A DNA stretch of 64,000 bases from Streptomyces sp. YIM 121038 (lineage in GTDB: Bacteria; Actinomycetota; Actinomycetes; Streptomycetales; Streptomycetaceae), in the NCBI RefSeq assembly GCF_006088715.1, contig NZ_CP030771.1, forward strand, positions 1,116,001 to 1,180,000. The letters are read 5' to 3'. The notes beneath the pieces were generated by a model, which saw only the letters and a program-made list of their open reading frames with translations, was not told the DNA's origin and searched no databases. A program made the position numbers and the translations under genes. This document shows, piece after piece, positions 1 through 9,445 of this stretch (the first letter of the stretch is position 1; every line of letters starts with the position of its first letter).

Positions 1-170
1 GGTAACAAGGGCGGCGCCCCGGTTCATCCGAATTTCCGCCGGTCATGGCGCGGCCCGCGCGGCCGCGCCGCACAAATCCGGTGAACGGCTGTGGTGGGGC
101 GGGCCCGCCGCGCTGCACCCTGGTCGCTGGATCGCCGCACCGGGACGGCGGTAGGCGGAGAGGCAGGCAC

Positions 171-1337
171 ATGGGGCAGGCATTCGGTTCCTACCAGAAC
201 GAGATCTACCTCGAAGGGCTCGGCGGGGTCGTCCCGCGCTTCCCGATGGACTTCGCCGGGTGGGAGGCCAGGGCCCGGGCGGCGCTGCCGCCTTCGGTGT
301 GGTCGTACGTCGCGGGCGGGGCGGGGGACGAGCGCACCCAGCGCGTCAACGTCTCCGCGTTCGACGGCTGGGGGCTCGTCCCGCGCATGCTCGTCGGCGC
401 CGCGGAGCGCGACCTGTCCGTCGGACTCTTCGGGACGAGGCTGCCCTCGCCCGCGCTCATGGCGCCGATCGGCGTGCTCGGTCTGTGCGCGCAGGACGGG
501 CACGGCGACCTGGCCACCGCGCGGGCGTCCGCCCGTACCGGCGTACCGATGATCGCCTCCACGCTGTCCGTCGATCCCCTGGAGGAGGTGGCCGCCGCGC
601 TCGGGGACACGCCCGGCTTCTTCCAGCTCTACACCCCGAGCGACCGGGACCTGGCGGAGAGCCTCGTCCGCCGGGCGGAGTCGGCCGGATTCCAGGGCAT
701 CGTGGTCACCCTCGACACCTGGGTGACGGGCTGGCGTCCGCGCGACCTGAGCGTCAGCAACTTCCCCCAGCTGCGGGGCCACTGCCTCGCCAACTACTTC
801 TCGGACCCGGTCTTCCGCGCACAGTTGAAGCGGCCGCCGGAGGAGGACCCGCAGGAAGCCGTCCTCAACTGGGTGCGCGTCTTTCCCCACGCGCTCACCT
901 GGGCGGACCTGCCCTGGCTGCGCTCGCTGACCGATCTGCCGCTGATCCTCAAGGGGCTCTGCCACCCCGACGACGTGCGCCGGGCCAAGGACGGCGGGGC
1001 GAACGCCGTCTACTGCTCCAACCACGGCGGCCGCCAGGCCAACGGCGGGCTGCCCGCCCTGGACGCGCTGCCCGGCGTGGTGGAGGCCGCCGACGGGCTG
1101 CCGGTGCTCTTCGACTCCGGCGTCCGCAGTGGCGCGGACATCGTCAAGGCGCTCGCCCTGGGCGCCACCGCCGTCGGCATCGGCCGCCCCTACGCGTACG
1201 GGCTCGCCCTCGGCGGCACCGACGGCATCGTCCACGTGCTCCGCTCGCTCCTCGCCGAGACCGATCTGATCATGGCCGTCGACGGATACCCGGCGCTCGG
1301 CGACCTCACGCCGGAGGCGCTCCGCCGCGTGGTGTGA
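171..1337 (+). CDS. FMN-dependent alpha-hydroxy-acid oxidase, lactate 2-monooxygenase-like
   Basis: A 388-residue protein of the FMN-dependent alpha-hydroxy-acid dehydrogenase/oxidase family, which oxidises L-2-hydroxy acids such as lactate in the cytoplasm. The C-terminal barrel carries the family signature SNHGGRQ, with the catalytic His and the substrate-carboxylate Arg, preceded by LPLILKG with the FMN-contacting Lys and followed by the phosphate-binding run DSGVRSG and GIGRPYAYG. The N-terminal YVAGGAGDE segment and the length (about 390 residues) resemble lactate 2-monooxygenase more than glycolate oxidase. The longer open frame reaches base 45, but ATG at 171 follows GGAGAGG at a workable distance and matches the family's N-terminus. 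Substrate is inferred. Confidence 0.85.
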   Translation: MGQAFGSYQNEIYLEGLGGVVPRFPMDFAGWEARARAALPPSVWSYVAGGAGDERTQRVNVSAFDGWGLVPRMLVGAAERDLSVGLFGTRLPSPALMAPIGVLGLCAQDGHGDLATARASARTGVPMIASTLSVDPLEEVAAALGDTPGFFQLYTPSDRDLAESLVRRAESAGFQGIVVTLDTWVTGWRPRDLSVSNFPQLRGHCLANYFSDPVFRAQLKRPPEEDPQEAVLNWVRVFPHALTWADLPWLRSLTDLPLILKGLCHPDDVRRAKDGGANAVYCSNHGGRQANGGLPALDALPGVVEAADGLPVLFDSGVRSGADIVKALALGATAVGIGRPYAYGLALGGTDGIVHVLRSLLAETDLIMAVDGYPALGDLTPEALRRVV

Positions 1338-1393
1338 CACGACCGCGTGTCGAGCCGGGGAAGCGGGGTACTGGGATTCTCACGCCGCCTCGA

Positions 1394-1417
1394 CGACGCG
1401 ACCGCGCGGTCGCGTCG
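1394..1417. terminator. perfect 24-bp GC palindrome, likely terminator
   Basis: A perfect inverted repeat with arms CGACGCGACCGC and GCGGTCGCGTCG lies 57 bases after the stop of the FMN oxidase. It can fold into a strong hairpin but has no U-tract, which is common in Streptomyces. Termination is inferred; a protein-binding site is the alternative. Confidence 0.5.
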
Positions 1418-1560
1418 AGCACGGCGGCTCCACGTCCGGTGGCCCGTGCCACCGGGCGCCCTCCCCCGACGACACAGCCAGTACGTCGCCCCCGGCCCGG
1501 CCGGTACGGCATCACACCGACGGGCGCATACTGGAATATATCCGCACATTGGAGGACCCA

Positions 1561-1716
1561 ATGATCGCGATCGGCCTCGTCCTGCTCGTCATCGGCCTGG
1601 TGGCCGGCATCTCGATCCTCTGGACGATCGGTGTCGTCCTCGTCGCCGTCGGCGCCGTTCTCTGGCTCCTCGGCGCCGTCGGGCACGCGGTGGGCGGACG
1701 ACGTCACTACTGGTAG
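1561..1716 (+). CDS. small DUF6131-type membrane protein
   Basis: A 51-residue protein that is nearly all hydrophobic: two membrane segments (about residues 2-20 and 22-40) joined by a short turn, then a basic tail ending GGRRHYW. The pattern VIGLVAGISILWTIG followed by a second glycine-rich helix and a GGRRH end is that of the DUF6131 family, widespread and uncharacterised in actinobacteria. ATG at 1561 follows GGAGG by six bases. Membrane location is predicted; no function is known. Confidence 0.8.
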   Translation: MIAIGLVLLVIGLVAGISILWTIGVVLVAVGAVLWLLGAVGHAVGGRRHYW

Positions 1717-1790
1717 CAGCGCACCGCACGACCGCCGCGGCCCCCCGGGGCCGCGGCGGCGCCCGCACCCGGCCCCCGAGGGGAACCGTC

Positions 1791-3338
1791 ATGCAGCGCA
1801 CCGCAGTTGTCGACGAGTCGTACTGGCTGGCCACGACGCCCGAGACCCGCTACCCGGCCCCCGACACGGATCTGACGGCGGACGTCGCGGTCATCGGCGG
1901 CGGCATCGCCGGTCTCTGCACGGCGTGGGAGCTCACCCGCTCCGGCCTCGACGTGGTCCTCCTGGAGGCGGACCGCGTCGCCGCGGGCGTGAGCGGGTAC
2001 ACGACCGCCAAGCTCAGCGCCGCGCACGGCCTGCGCTACGCGCGCCTGGAGGCCGAGCACGGCGCCGACGACGCCCGCCTCTACGCCCTCTCCCAGCAGG
2101 AAGCCGTCGAGCGGACCGCCGGACTGTGCGCCGACCTCGGTATCGACGCGGACCTGGAGGGCGCCCCCGCCCTCACCTATCTGCGCGACTCCGAACGCGT
2201 CCACGAGCTCCGGGACGAGGCCGCCGCGGCGCGGCGGGCCGGACTCGACGCCTCCTTCGTGACCGACACCGAACTGCCCTTCGCCATCGCGGGCGCGGTC
2301 CGCGTCGAGGGCCAACTCCAGTTCCATCCGCGGAAGTTCCTCCTCGCCCTGGCCGAGCACCTCACCCGAGCCGGCGGCCGCGTCTTCGAGCGCGCCCGGG
2401 TCACCGGCCTCCACGACGGCCACCGGTGCCGTCTGACCACCGAGGCCGGTGGCACCGTGCGGGCGCGCGACGTGGTCATCGCCACGCACTACCCGGTCTT
2501 CGACCGCACCCTGCTCTTCACCCGGCTCACCCCCCGCCGGGAGCTGGTGCTCGCCGCACCCGTGCCGTCGGCCGCGGCCCCCACGGGCATGTACCTCACA
2601 CCGGAGGACGGGGTCCGCTCACTGCGCAGCGCGCCGTACGACCAGGAGCGGCGCCTCGTCATCGTCACCGGGGAGTCCTTCACGCCGGGAACGGGCGACG
2701 TGCGGGAGCGGTACGCCCGGCTCGACGCCTGGGCCCGCGCCCACGTGCCGGACTTCGCCCGGGCGGACACCGGCTACCGCTGGGCGGCGCAGGACAACGA
2801 CTCGCTGGACCACCTCCCCTACGTCGGCCACGCCCACCCCGGCACCCGGCACGTCTATGTGGCCACCGGCTTCGGCGGCTGGGGCATGAGCAACGGCGTC
2901 ATGGCGGGCGGGCTGCTCACGGCCCACATCACCGGCGGGCCCCGCCCCGCCTGGACCGACCTGTACGACCCGCGCCGGCTGCCGCCGGTCCGCGACGCGG
3001 GCCGGCTCGCCGCCCAGCAGGCGGCCGTGGCCAAGCACTTCGTCGGCGACCGGCTGCACACCGCGCACGTCGACTCGATCGCGGACGTCCCGCCCGGCAG
3101 CGGAGCCGTCATGCGCCTGGAGGGCCGCCGGTGCGCCGTCCACCGCGACGCGAGCGGCCAGGTCAGCGTGGTCTCCGCGCGCTGCACCCACCTCGGCTGC
3201 CTGGTGCACTTCAACGACGCGGAACAGGCCTGGGAGTGCCCCTGCCACGGCTCCCGCTTCGCGACGGACGGCTCGGTCCTGCACGGCCCCGCCACCCACC
3301 CCCTCGAACCGCGCGGGACGCCGGACCCGCCCGCCTGA
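1791..3338 (+). CDS. FAD-dependent oxidoreductase with C-terminal Rieske [2Fe-2S] domain
   Basis: A 515-residue fusion. Residues 30-400 form a DAO-type flavin amine oxidase/oxidoreductase fold that starts with the dinucleotide-binding motif VIGGGIAGLCTAWEL and ends with the FAD-contacting segment ATGFGGWGMSNG. Residues 425-515 form a Rieske domain with CTHLGC and CPCHGSRF, the two Cys/His pairs that hold a [2Fe-2S] cluster. This architecture is common in Streptomyces; the natural substrate is unknown and electrons probably pass between flavin and cluster. ATG at 1791 follows GAGGGGAACC. The gene lies 74 bases after the DUF6131 gene on the same strand, so co-transcription is possible. Confidence 0.9.
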   Translation: MQRTAVVDESYWLATTPETRYPAPDTDLTADVAVIGGGIAGLCTAWELTRSGLDVVLLEADRVAAGVSGYTTAKLSAAHGLRYARLEAEHGADDARLYALSQQEAVERTAGLCADLGIDADLEGAPALTYLRDSERVHELRDEAAAARRAGLDASFVTDTELPFAIAGAVRVEGQLQFHPRKFLLALAEHLTRAGGRVFERARVTGLHDGHRCRLTTEAGGTVRARDVVIATHYPVFDRTLLFTRLTPRRELVLAAPVPSAAAPTGMYLTPEDGVRSLRSAPYDQERRLVIVTGESFTPGTGDVRERYARLDAWARAHVPDFARADTGYRWAAQDNDSLDHLPYVGHAHPGTRHVYVATGFGGWGMSNGVMAGGLLTAHITGGPRPAWTDLYDPRRLPPVRDAGRLAAQQAAVAKHFVGDRLHTAHVDSIADVPPGSGAVMRLEGRRCAVHRDASGQVSVVSARCTHLGCLVHFNDAEQAWECPCHGSRFATDGSVLHGPATHPLEPRGTPDPPA

Positions 3339-3404
3339 CGGCCCCTCGCCCCGGGGGCCCGGGCCGCTCGTATGCCGTACCGGCGAATGGTTGTACGTGA
3401 CGCA

Positions 3405-3420
3405 CGTGGCGATCGCCACG
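3405..3420. promoter_or_regulatory. 16-bp perfect palindrome upstream of a secreted-protein gene
   Basis: CGTGGCGATCGCCACG is a perfect palindrome 95 bases upstream of the start at 3515, in a stretch with lower G+C than its surroundings. It could be an operator. No regulator is adjacent, so its use is uncertain. Confidence 0.35.
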
Positions 3421-3514
3421 GTGATGAAGATGTGGTGAAGACCGTAAGGTCACTTCGTTCACATCTATCGCCGGGCAGCGCTCGCGTCCCGGCACCATCC
3501 GTGGGGGACTTGTC

Positions 3515-4270
3515 ATGCAACACCGCACTCGCATCGCCGTGTTCGGCTCCGTGCTCGCCGCGGCCGCCGTGGGCTTCACCGCCCCCGGGGCCCTGGCCGC
3601 CGCGCCCGAGGGCATCTCGATCACGAACGTCACCGTGAACGACGGCAAGCCGGTCGTGCTCGGCACCACCGCAGGCAAGACCTTCAAGGTCTCGGTGACG
3701 GCGAGCACCGACTCCGCGATCACCGAGTCCGACATCACCCTGTTCGGCCCGAACTCGAACGTGGCGCAGCCGCAGACCACCCCCAAGTGCACCACCGAGG
3801 GCACGAAGGCGACCTGCACCGGGACGTTCACCATCGACCCCGACGTCGACTTCTACGACAACACGCCCGCGGGCACGTGGTACGTCAACCCCCTGCTGGT
3901 CTCCGACACCGACAGCATCTACGCGGAGAAGGCCGGGAAGTTCAAGGTCCAGCGCGAGTCGAAGCTGACGGTCGACGCCTCGCCCGAGCCGATCAAGAAG
4001 GGCAAGACCCTGACCATCACGGGCGCGCTGACCCGCGCCAACTGGGAGACCCACAAGTACGCCGGCTACACCGGCCAGTCGGTGACCCTGGAGTTCAAGA
4101 AGAAGGGCGCCACCGCCTACACCGCGGTGAAGACCGTCAAGACCGACACCAAGGGCAACCTGAAGACCACGGTCAAGGCCTCGGTCGACGGCTCGTACCG
4201 CTACGCCTTCGCGGGCAACGCCAGCACCGGGGCCGTCAACGCCGCCGGTGACGCCGTCGACGTGCGTTGA
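3515..4270 (+). CDS. secreted protein with Ig-like repeat, function unknown
   Basis: A 251-residue exported protein. A Sec signal peptide is clear: basic start MQHRTR, hydrophobic core, cleavage near ALAAAPE (about residue 29). The mature part is rich in Thr, Lys and Asp and appears to hold two beta-sandwich units. The second (about residues 150-251) has KLTVDASPEPIKKGKTLTITG followed by KKGATAYTAVKTVKTDTKGN, a pattern like bacterial Ig-like or calcium-binding beta domains. One Cys pair (CTTEGTKATC) may form a disulfide. ATG at 3515 follows GGGGGAC. I do not recognise a function. Confidence 0.75.
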   Translation: MQHRTRIAVFGSVLAAAAVGFTAPGALAAAPEGISITNVTVNDGKPVVLGTTAGKTFKVSVTASTDSAITESDITLFGPNSNVAQPQTTPKCTTEGTKATCTGTFTIDPDVDFYDNTPAGTWYVNPLLVSDTDSIYAEKAGKFKVQRESKLTVDASPEPIKKGKTLTITGALTRANWETHKYAGYTGQSVTLEFKKKGATAYTAVKTVKTDTKGNLKTTVKASVDGSYRYAFAGNASTGAVNAAGDAVDVR

Positions 4271-4295
4271 TCGCCACGTCGTAGGCACCGGTTGA

Positions 4296-4331
4296 GCGGC
4301 GGGCGCGCGGGGCACGCCGCGCGCCCGCCGC
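4296..4331. terminator. bidirectional terminator hairpin between convergent genes
   Basis: Perfect 15-bp arms (GCGGCGGGCGCGCGG and its complement) flank a six-base loop, in the 67-base gap between the convergent secreted-protein and amidase genes. Position and stem strength support a shared factor-independent terminator. Confidence 0.75.
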
Positions 4332-4337
4332 GCCGTT

Positions 4338-5846
4338 TCACAGGGTCGGCCGCTCCTGAGCCCACGGAGCGGCCGACTCCAGTTGTCCGGCGAGCGCGAG
4401 CAGCAGCCCCTCGCTGCCGAGCGGCCCGCCGAACTGCACCCCCAGGGGCAGGCCCTCGGGCGTGCGGTACAGCGGGACCGACATGGCGGGGCGGCCCGTG
4501 ATGTTGGCGAGCTGGGTGAAGGGGTTGGGCGCGAGGTTCTGGACGACGGCCTGCTTCCACAGCCTGGTCCTGCTGAGCCTGCCCGCCACCCCGGCCTTGA
4601 GCAGCGCCTTGCCGACCTGCCGGGTCAGCCAGGGCGTGTCGAGTTCGCCGATCCGCACCGGCGGCCGGGCGAGCGTCGGCGTGAGCAGCACGTCGTACGT
4701 CTCGTGGAACGCGGTCAGTTGACGGGCGTAGGTGTTCCACCGGGCGTTCCGCACGGAGTGCTCGACGGCGCCGACCGCGCGGCCCGCGGCCGCGATGAGG
4801 TGGGTGTCGAGCTCGAACCGGTCGTCGCCCGCGCCGGTGCGGTGCTTCAGCTCCGCCAGCGTCGCGGCGTTCTCCACCGCGTACATGGTCATGAAGTCGT
4901 CGGCCATGCGCAGGCCGTCGACGGCGGGCTCCGCCTCTTCCACGTCGTGGCCGAGCGCGGTCAGGAGCTTGACCGCCACGTCGACGGCTTCGACCGCCTC
5001 GCGCGCCACCGGGGTGCCGATCGGCGAACGGGTGCTCACGCCGACGCGCAGCCTCGGCGGTGTGCGCCGGGCCAGTTCGGCGTACGGCGCCTCGGGGCGG
5101 GCCGCGAGATAGGGGCCGCCCGGGTCGGGGCGGGCGGTGAGCACGTCGAGCAGGGCCGCGCTGTCGCGCACCGTGCGGGAGACGACGCCGTCGCTGGCCG
5201 CGCCCGCGAGCAGCTCCCCGTGCGCGGGGCCCGCGGGCACCAGGCCGCGCCCCGGCTTGAGGCCGAAGAGGCCGCAGCACGCGGCGGGTATGCGGATCGA
5301 GCCGCCGCCGTCGTTGGCGCCCGCGGCCGGGACGATGCCCGCGGCGACGGCGGCCGCGGAGCCACCGGACGAGCCGCCCGGGGTGTGGCCGAGGTTCCAC
5401 GGGTTGCGGGTCGCGCCGTTGGCCTCGGGCTCGGTGATGCTCTTGATGCCGAACTCGGGCGTGTTCGTCTGCCCGAACACGACGAGCCCGGCGTCGAGCC
5501 ACCGCCGCACGGCCTCGCTGTGGCGTGCCGCGACGAGCCCCGCGGCCGCGCGGGAGCCGCGCCCCGTGGGCCGCCCCTCGTAGTCCTGCATCAAGTCCTT
5601 GATCAGGAACGGGACTCCGGCGAAGGGTCCCGTGAGCTCGCCCGCGGCGCGCTCGCGCGCGATGCTCGGCATCGGGCGGACGATGGCGTTGATCTTCCCG
5701 TTGACGGCCTCGGCGCGCGCGAGTGCCGCCTCGAGGAGCTCGGCCGGTGACGCGTCGCCCCGCGCCACCACCTCGGCGAGCCCGACCGCGTCGTACTGCT
5801 TGTAGTCCTCGTAGTCCACCGCGCACCCCACCTGACTCGGCGTCAT
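4338..5846 (-). CDS. amidase (amidase signature family)
   Basis: A 502-residue protein of the amidase signature family, which hydrolyses carboxamides with a Ser-Ser-Lys triad. The Lys lies in VPFLIKDL (about residue 83), and the Gly/Ser-rich signature [18 protein letters not shown] supplies the cis-Ser (about 161). The nucleophile lies in the following segment [20 protein letters not shown] (about 185). Length is typical. ATG at 5846 is used here; a GTG nine codons in ([10 protein letters not shown]) is an alternative. The natural substrate cannot be told from sequence. It is transcribed away from the HTH regulator's promoter region and ends at a strong hairpin shared with the secreted-protein gene. 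Confidence 0.88.
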   Translation of the reverse strand: MTPSQVGCAVDYEDYKQYDAVGLAEVVARGDASPAELLEAALARAEAVNGKINAIVRPMPSIARERAAGELTGPFAGVPFLIKDLMQDYEGRPTGRGSRAAAGLVAARHSEAVRRWLDAGLVVFGQTNTPEFGIKSITEPEANGATRNPWNLGHTPGGSSGGSAAAVAAGIVPAAGANDGGGSIRIPAACCGLFGLKPGRGLVPAGPAHGELLAGAASDGVVSRTVRDSAALLDVLTARPDPGGPYLAARPEAPYAELARRTPPRLRVGVSTRSPIGTPVAREAVEAVDVAVKLLTALGHDVEEAEPAVDGLRMADDFMTMYAVENAATLAELKHRTGAGDDRFELDTHLIAAAGRAVGAVEHSVRNARWNTYARQLTAFHETYDVLLTPTLARPPVRIGELDTPWLTRQVGKALLKAGVAGRLSRTRLWKQAVVQNLAPNPFTQLANITGRPAMSVPLYRTPEGLPLGVQFGGPLGSEGLLLALAGQLESAAPWAQERPTL

Positions 5847-5930
5847 AGATCCCCGGGAGGTTAGATCGTCCGCGCCGTGGGCGGCAACGGTGTCCCGCAG
5901 GCCCCGGCACGAAGGCGGTGGCCGCGCGCG

Positions 5931-6790
5931 TCAGCCGGGCACGCCCATGCTCTGCGTGCCGATCACCGAGAGCAGCCGCAGCGCCTCTTCCGACGGCGAG
6001 CCGGGGACGGCGCTGTAGACGAGGACCCGCTGGTCCCGGTCGGTGAGGTCCAGGACGTCGCCGCGCACGGGGACGGGCCCGACGAGGGGGTGCGCGAAGG
6101 TCCCGCAGAACGTGGGCCGGTCGGCCACGTCGTGCGCGGCCCACAGCCGGGCGAACTCCTCGCTGCCCGCGAGGAGTTCGTCGACCAGGCCCCGCACCTC
6201 GGCGTCGTCGGGATAGCGGGCCGCGGCGGCGCGCAGGTGCCGGGCCGCGGTCCGGGCGAAGTCGTCCGCGTCGGAGAGGCCGTACAGCCTGCGGCCGTGC
6301 CGGTGCGGGCCGAGGTAGGCGCGCCGGACGAGGTTCCGGTCCCGGCGCGGGAGCGCGGAGAAGTCCTCCATCAGGGCGGCCGCGAGGTCGTTCCAGGCGA
6401 GGACCTCGTACGTCGCCGACAGGACGACCGCCGCCGCGTCCGGCATCCGCCGCAGCAGGTCGACGATGCTCGGCCGCACCTCCCGCGACGGTCCCGGCGG
6501 CTCCGGCGGGACACCGGCGAGCCGCAGCAGGTGGTCGCGCTCGGCCTCCGTCAGCCGCAGCGCGCGGGTGAGCTGGGCGAGGACCTCCCGCGACGGATGC
6601 GGGGCCCGGCCCTGTTCGAGGCGCGCGTAGTACTCGGCCGAGATGAACGCGAGCTGCGCCACCTCCTCGCGGCGCAGCCCCGGGGTGCGGCGGCGCGGCC
6701 CCGCGGGCAGCCCCACGTCGGCGGGGGTGATGCGCTCCCGCCTGCTGCGCAGGAAGTCGGCGAGCTCTCGTCGTTCACGTTGATCCACAC
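5931..6790 (-). CDS. XRE-family regulator with MmyB-like ligand-binding domain
   Basis: A 286-residue one-component regulator. Residues 8-80 hold a Cro/C1-type helix-turn-helix in the usual frame for this group: ITPADVGL, then RRTPGLRREEVAQLAFIS and YYARLEQGR. Residues 105-280 are a MmyB-like (MLTR) ligand-binding domain with AWNDLAAALMEDF and ending VYSAVPGSPSEEALRLL. GTG at 6790 (VDQRERRELADFL) matches the family N-terminus; ATG at 6821 is an alternative but lies inside a 33-bp palindrome. It is divergent from the SDR gene at 6876, which is the usual target arrangement. Neither start has a good Shine-Dalgarno. Confidence 0.85.
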
Positions 6791-6802
6791 GTCCAGTGTG
6801 GA
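6784..6802. promoter_or_regulatory. inverted repeat at the regulator start
   Basis: TCCACAC and GTGTGGA form perfect 7-bp arms around five bases, overlapping the GTG start of the XRE regulator. It may be a second operator used for autoregulation; this is inferred from position. Confidence 0.4.
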
Positions 6803-6815
6803 CGGTCGGCCAGGT

Positions 6816-6848
6816 GCTCATCCAGGCACTGTCAGTGCCTGGATGAGC
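6816..6848. promoter_or_regulatory. 33-bp near-perfect palindrome, likely operator
   Basis: Two perfect 16-bp arms (GCTCATCCAGGCACTG and CAGTGCCTGGATGAGC) surround a single T in the 85-base gap between the divergent XRE regulator and SDR genes. Its length and position make it the likely binding site of the adjacent regulator controlling both promoters. Confidence 0.7.
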
Positions 6849-6875
6849 GGGACGGGCGGCAGCAGGCTCGTCGGC

Positions 6876-7667
6876 ATGAACGACACAGCAATGACCTCCA
6901 GCACCACCGCGAGCCTGCTCACCGGCAAGGTCGCCCTCGTCACCGGCGCCGGGCGCGGCATCGGCGCCGCCGCGGCCCGTCTCTTCGCCCGGGAGGGCGC
7001 CCGGGTGGTCCTCGCGGCCCGCACGGAGACCGAGCTCGAGGCGGTGACCGAGGAGATCAGGGCGGCCGGCGGCACCGCGGCGCACGTGGTGTGCGACCTG
7101 GCGGACCCGGCGAGCGTCCGCGCCGCCGTCGACCGGTGCGTGGAGCTGTACGGCCGGCTCGACGCGGCCTTCAACAACGGCGCGGCGGGGCAGCGGCCCG
7201 GCCCGATGGACCAGCTCCCCGAGGCCGACTTCGACCACGTCTGCGCCGTGAACCTCAAGGGCCCGTGGCTGGCCATGAACGCCGAGATCGCCGCCATCCG
7301 CGCCACCGCGGGGCGCGGCGCCATCGTCAACACCTCCAGCGTCGGCAGCCTGATGGCCAACCCCGCGCTGCCCGTGTACGCCGCGACGAAGGGCGCCCTC
7401 AACAGCCTGACCGCGTCGGCGGCCGCCACGTACGGCCCCGAGGGCATCCGCGTCAACGCCATCGCGCCCGGCACCACGCTCACCGAGATGCTCCAGGAGT
7501 GGGACGCCGAGTCCCCCGGCACCATCGAGCAGCTCAACGCCCTGACGCCGCTGGGCCGTGCCGCCGCACCGGAGGAGATCGCCGAGGCCGCCGCCTGGCT
7601 CCTCAGCGACCGCTCCTCCTACGTCACCGGCACGGTCCTGCGGGTCGACGGCGGCATGCGGGCCTGA
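6876..7667 (+). CDS. SDR-family NAD(P)-dependent oxidoreductase
   Basis: A 263-residue classical short-chain dehydrogenase/reductase. The cofactor motif TGAGRGIGAAAA is near residue 22, NNGA near 100 replaces the usual NNAG, the catalytic Ser lies in VNTSSVGS, and YAATKGAL gives Tyr and Lys. The C-terminus YVTGTVLRVDGGMRA is typical. Substrate is unknown. ATG at 6876 is preceded by GCAGCAGG; an ATG at 6891 (MTSSTT) and one at 6843 are in frame. The gene is divergent from the XRE regulator and is probably controlled through the palindrome at 6816-6848. Confidence 0.88.
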   Translation: MNDTAMTSSTTASLLTGKVALVTGAGRGIGAAAARLFAREGARVVLAARTETELEAVTEEIRAAGGTAAHVVCDLADPASVRAAVDRCVELYGRLDAAFNNGAAGQRPGPMDQLPEADFDHVCAVNLKGPWLAMNAEIAAIRATAGRGAIVNTSSVGSLMANPALPVYAATKGALNSLTASAAATYGPEGIRVNAIAPGTTLTEMLQEWDAESPGTIEQLNALTPLGRAAAPEEIAEAAAWLLSDRSSYVTGTVLRVDGGMRA

Positions 7668-7688
7668 ACCACCGCCCGCCCGGGGCGG

Positions 7689-9131
7689 CTACGCGCGGTC
7701 CGCCGTGGCCCTGGGGCCCTGGTCGCGCCTGCCGCGCCGGTGCGCGATCTCGCCCAGGAGGACGTCGACCGCGATGAACGCGGCCAGCGGGATGCCGAGC
7801 AGCGGCACGAAGTAGCCGAGCACCGCGATCGCCGCCATCAGCGGGACCAGGACGTACGCCGGGACGTGCTGCCAGGCGCCGCGCGGCAGCGGGCGGCCGA
7901 ACGCGCTGCCGCTGCCGCGCAGCCACCACATCCGGTAGCCCCACACGATCAGCAGGACCAGGGCGAGGGCGAGGGCGGCGAGCGCGATCTGGTTCGCGAG
8001 GCCGAAGAGGGTGCCGGAGTGCGCGTCGATGCCCCAGCGGGTCAGCTTGGCGAGGACCGGGAAGTCGTCGAACCGCAGGACGTCGGTGACCTCACCGCTC
8101 TGCGCGTCGACGGCGACGGAGTCCTGCTTCTCGGGCCAGCTGCGCTGGATCTGCTTGACGACGTAGCCGGAGGAGGCGTCGGCGGGCGGGACGATCTCCA
8201 CCGGGTTCGTGAGGCCCTCGGCGCGGGCGGCCTTGAGGACGGTGTCGAGCCCGACGTCGCCCGTGCCGCCGGACCCGGTCCTCGCACCGCTGCCGCCGCC
8301 GTGTCCGGCGTGCTCCCCGGCGCCCGCCCCGGCCGCGCTCGCCGACACCGCGGGCGTCGTCTGGCCGAGGGTCTCGCGCAGGTCGCCGATGCTCTCGCCC
8401 GCGTACGTCGACCAGGTCAGGCCCGTGGCGGACAGGAAGAAGAGGCCTCCGGCCGCCCACACGCCCACCGAGCCGTGCAGCGAGAGCAGGCGCCGGCGGC
8501 CCGTCGTGCCCCGCAGCCCGCGCCGGGCCCGGCGGCGCCCGAACCACAGCACGACGCCGCCGCCCGCGATCACCCACAGCCAGCTCGCGGCGAGTTCGCT
8601 GTACAGCCGGCCCGTCTCGCCCAGGTGCAGATCGCGGTGGAGACCGGAGATCCAGGTGCGCAGCGGCAGCGAGCCGCTGGAGCCGTAGCTCTCCTCGGCG
8701 CCGCGCACCTCGCCGTTGTACGGGTTGACGAACACGGCGAGGGTGCGGTCCTCGGCGACGCCCGGCACCCCGGAGAGCAGTACGCGGGTCGTCGCGCCGT
8801 CCTCCGCCGAGGGCCGCACCGCGGCGACCGTGCCCTCGGGGTGGGCCTTGCGGGCCGCGGCGACCTGCCGCTCGATGGGCAGCTCCCGGTCACCCACGGG
8901 CACCGTCAGCTGATCGGCGTACACGACCTTCTCCGCCGTGTACGAGGCGGCGTAGAGGAATCCCGTCGCGGCGGCCACGAGCAGGAAGGGGGCGATGAGC
9001 ACCCCGGCGTAGAAGTGCAGCCGCAGGACCAGCGGGCGCAGCGTGGACCACACGGACGGCCGCGGGGCGGGCTCCGCCGTGGCGGCGGGCCGCCCGTCGG
9101 GCGGTGCGGGGGCAGGGGGCTGGGCGGACAT
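7689..9131 (-). CDS. PepSY-associated membrane protein (PiuB-like)
   Basis: A 480-residue inner-membrane protein. After a Pro-rich cytoplasmic start there is a membrane helix (LHFYAGVLIAPFLLVAAATG), an extracytoplasmic PepSY-like region, a second and third helix (AASWLWVIAGGGVVLWF; VGVWAAGGLFFLSATGLTW), a loop with a His/Gly run (GEHAGHGGGSG) and another PepSY-like stretch, then two C-terminal helices. This matches the PepSY-associated TM family, sometimes linked to iron or copper handling. The His-rich loop hints at metal contact but no function is proven. ATG at 9131 follows AGGAGAG with good spacing. No DmdR-type iron box is visible upstream. Confidence 0.82.
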   Translation of the reverse strand: MSAQPPAPAPPDGRPAATAEPAPRPSVWSTLRPLVLRLHFYAGVLIAPFLLVAAATGFLYAASYTAEKVVYADQLTVPVGDRELPIERQVAAARKAHPEGTVAAVRPSAEDGATTRVLLSGVPGVAEDRTLAVFVNPYNGEVRGAEESYGSSGSLPLRTWISGLHRDLHLGETGRLYSELAASWLWVIAGGGVVLWFGRRRARRGLRGTTGRRRLLSLHGSVGVWAAGGLFFLSATGLTWSTYAGESIGDLRETLGQTTPAVSASAAGAGAGEHAGHGGGSGARTGSGGTGDVGLDTVLKAARAEGLTNPVEIVPPADASSGYVVKQIQRSWPEKQDSVAVDAQSGEVTDVLRFDDFPVLAKLTRWGIDAHSGTLFGLANQIALAALALALVLLIVWGYRMWWLRGSGSAFGRPLPRGAWQHVPAYVLVPLMAAIAVLGYFVPLLGIPLAAFIAVDVLLGEIAHRRGRRDQGPRATADRA

Positions 9132-9445
9132 GTCGTGCTCTCCTGGTGCCGGTCGGTGGTACGAGGTGCTCCGGTGCTGACCGGACCGGTCCATGGGTCG
9201 AGCGGCGCGCAGGGCGAGTTCCCGGATGCCTATGTGATCTATGACACTCCCGTGCGGTTCTGCGGTACGACAACACCGCACGTCATCGGCACGGGCGGGT
9301 GACACGGTCCCTCCCCTTCCGCTCGACCGGGAGCCAGCCATACCCTTGCTGACCTCAGGCGCGAGCGCGGGCCCGGCCCGCCGCAGGGAATCAGCTTGTG
9401 AACAGGGGTAGTTCGCAGGGTGAAATCCGCGCGACGATGGGGCGC
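9132..9445. other. divergent intergenic region with an inverted repeat
   Basis: These 314 bases separate the PepSY gene and the luciferase-domain gene, which point away from each other, so two promoters are expected. I see no convincing gene. One notable element is an 8-bp inverted repeat, CGTGCGGT (9251-9258) and ACCGCACG (9275-9282), which could bind a regulator. Confidence 0.5.

Noticed and set aside
24..1340. A 438-codon minus-strand frame opposite the FMN oxidase
   Set aside because: The plus strand encodes an intact enzyme with catalytic motifs; this frame has none.
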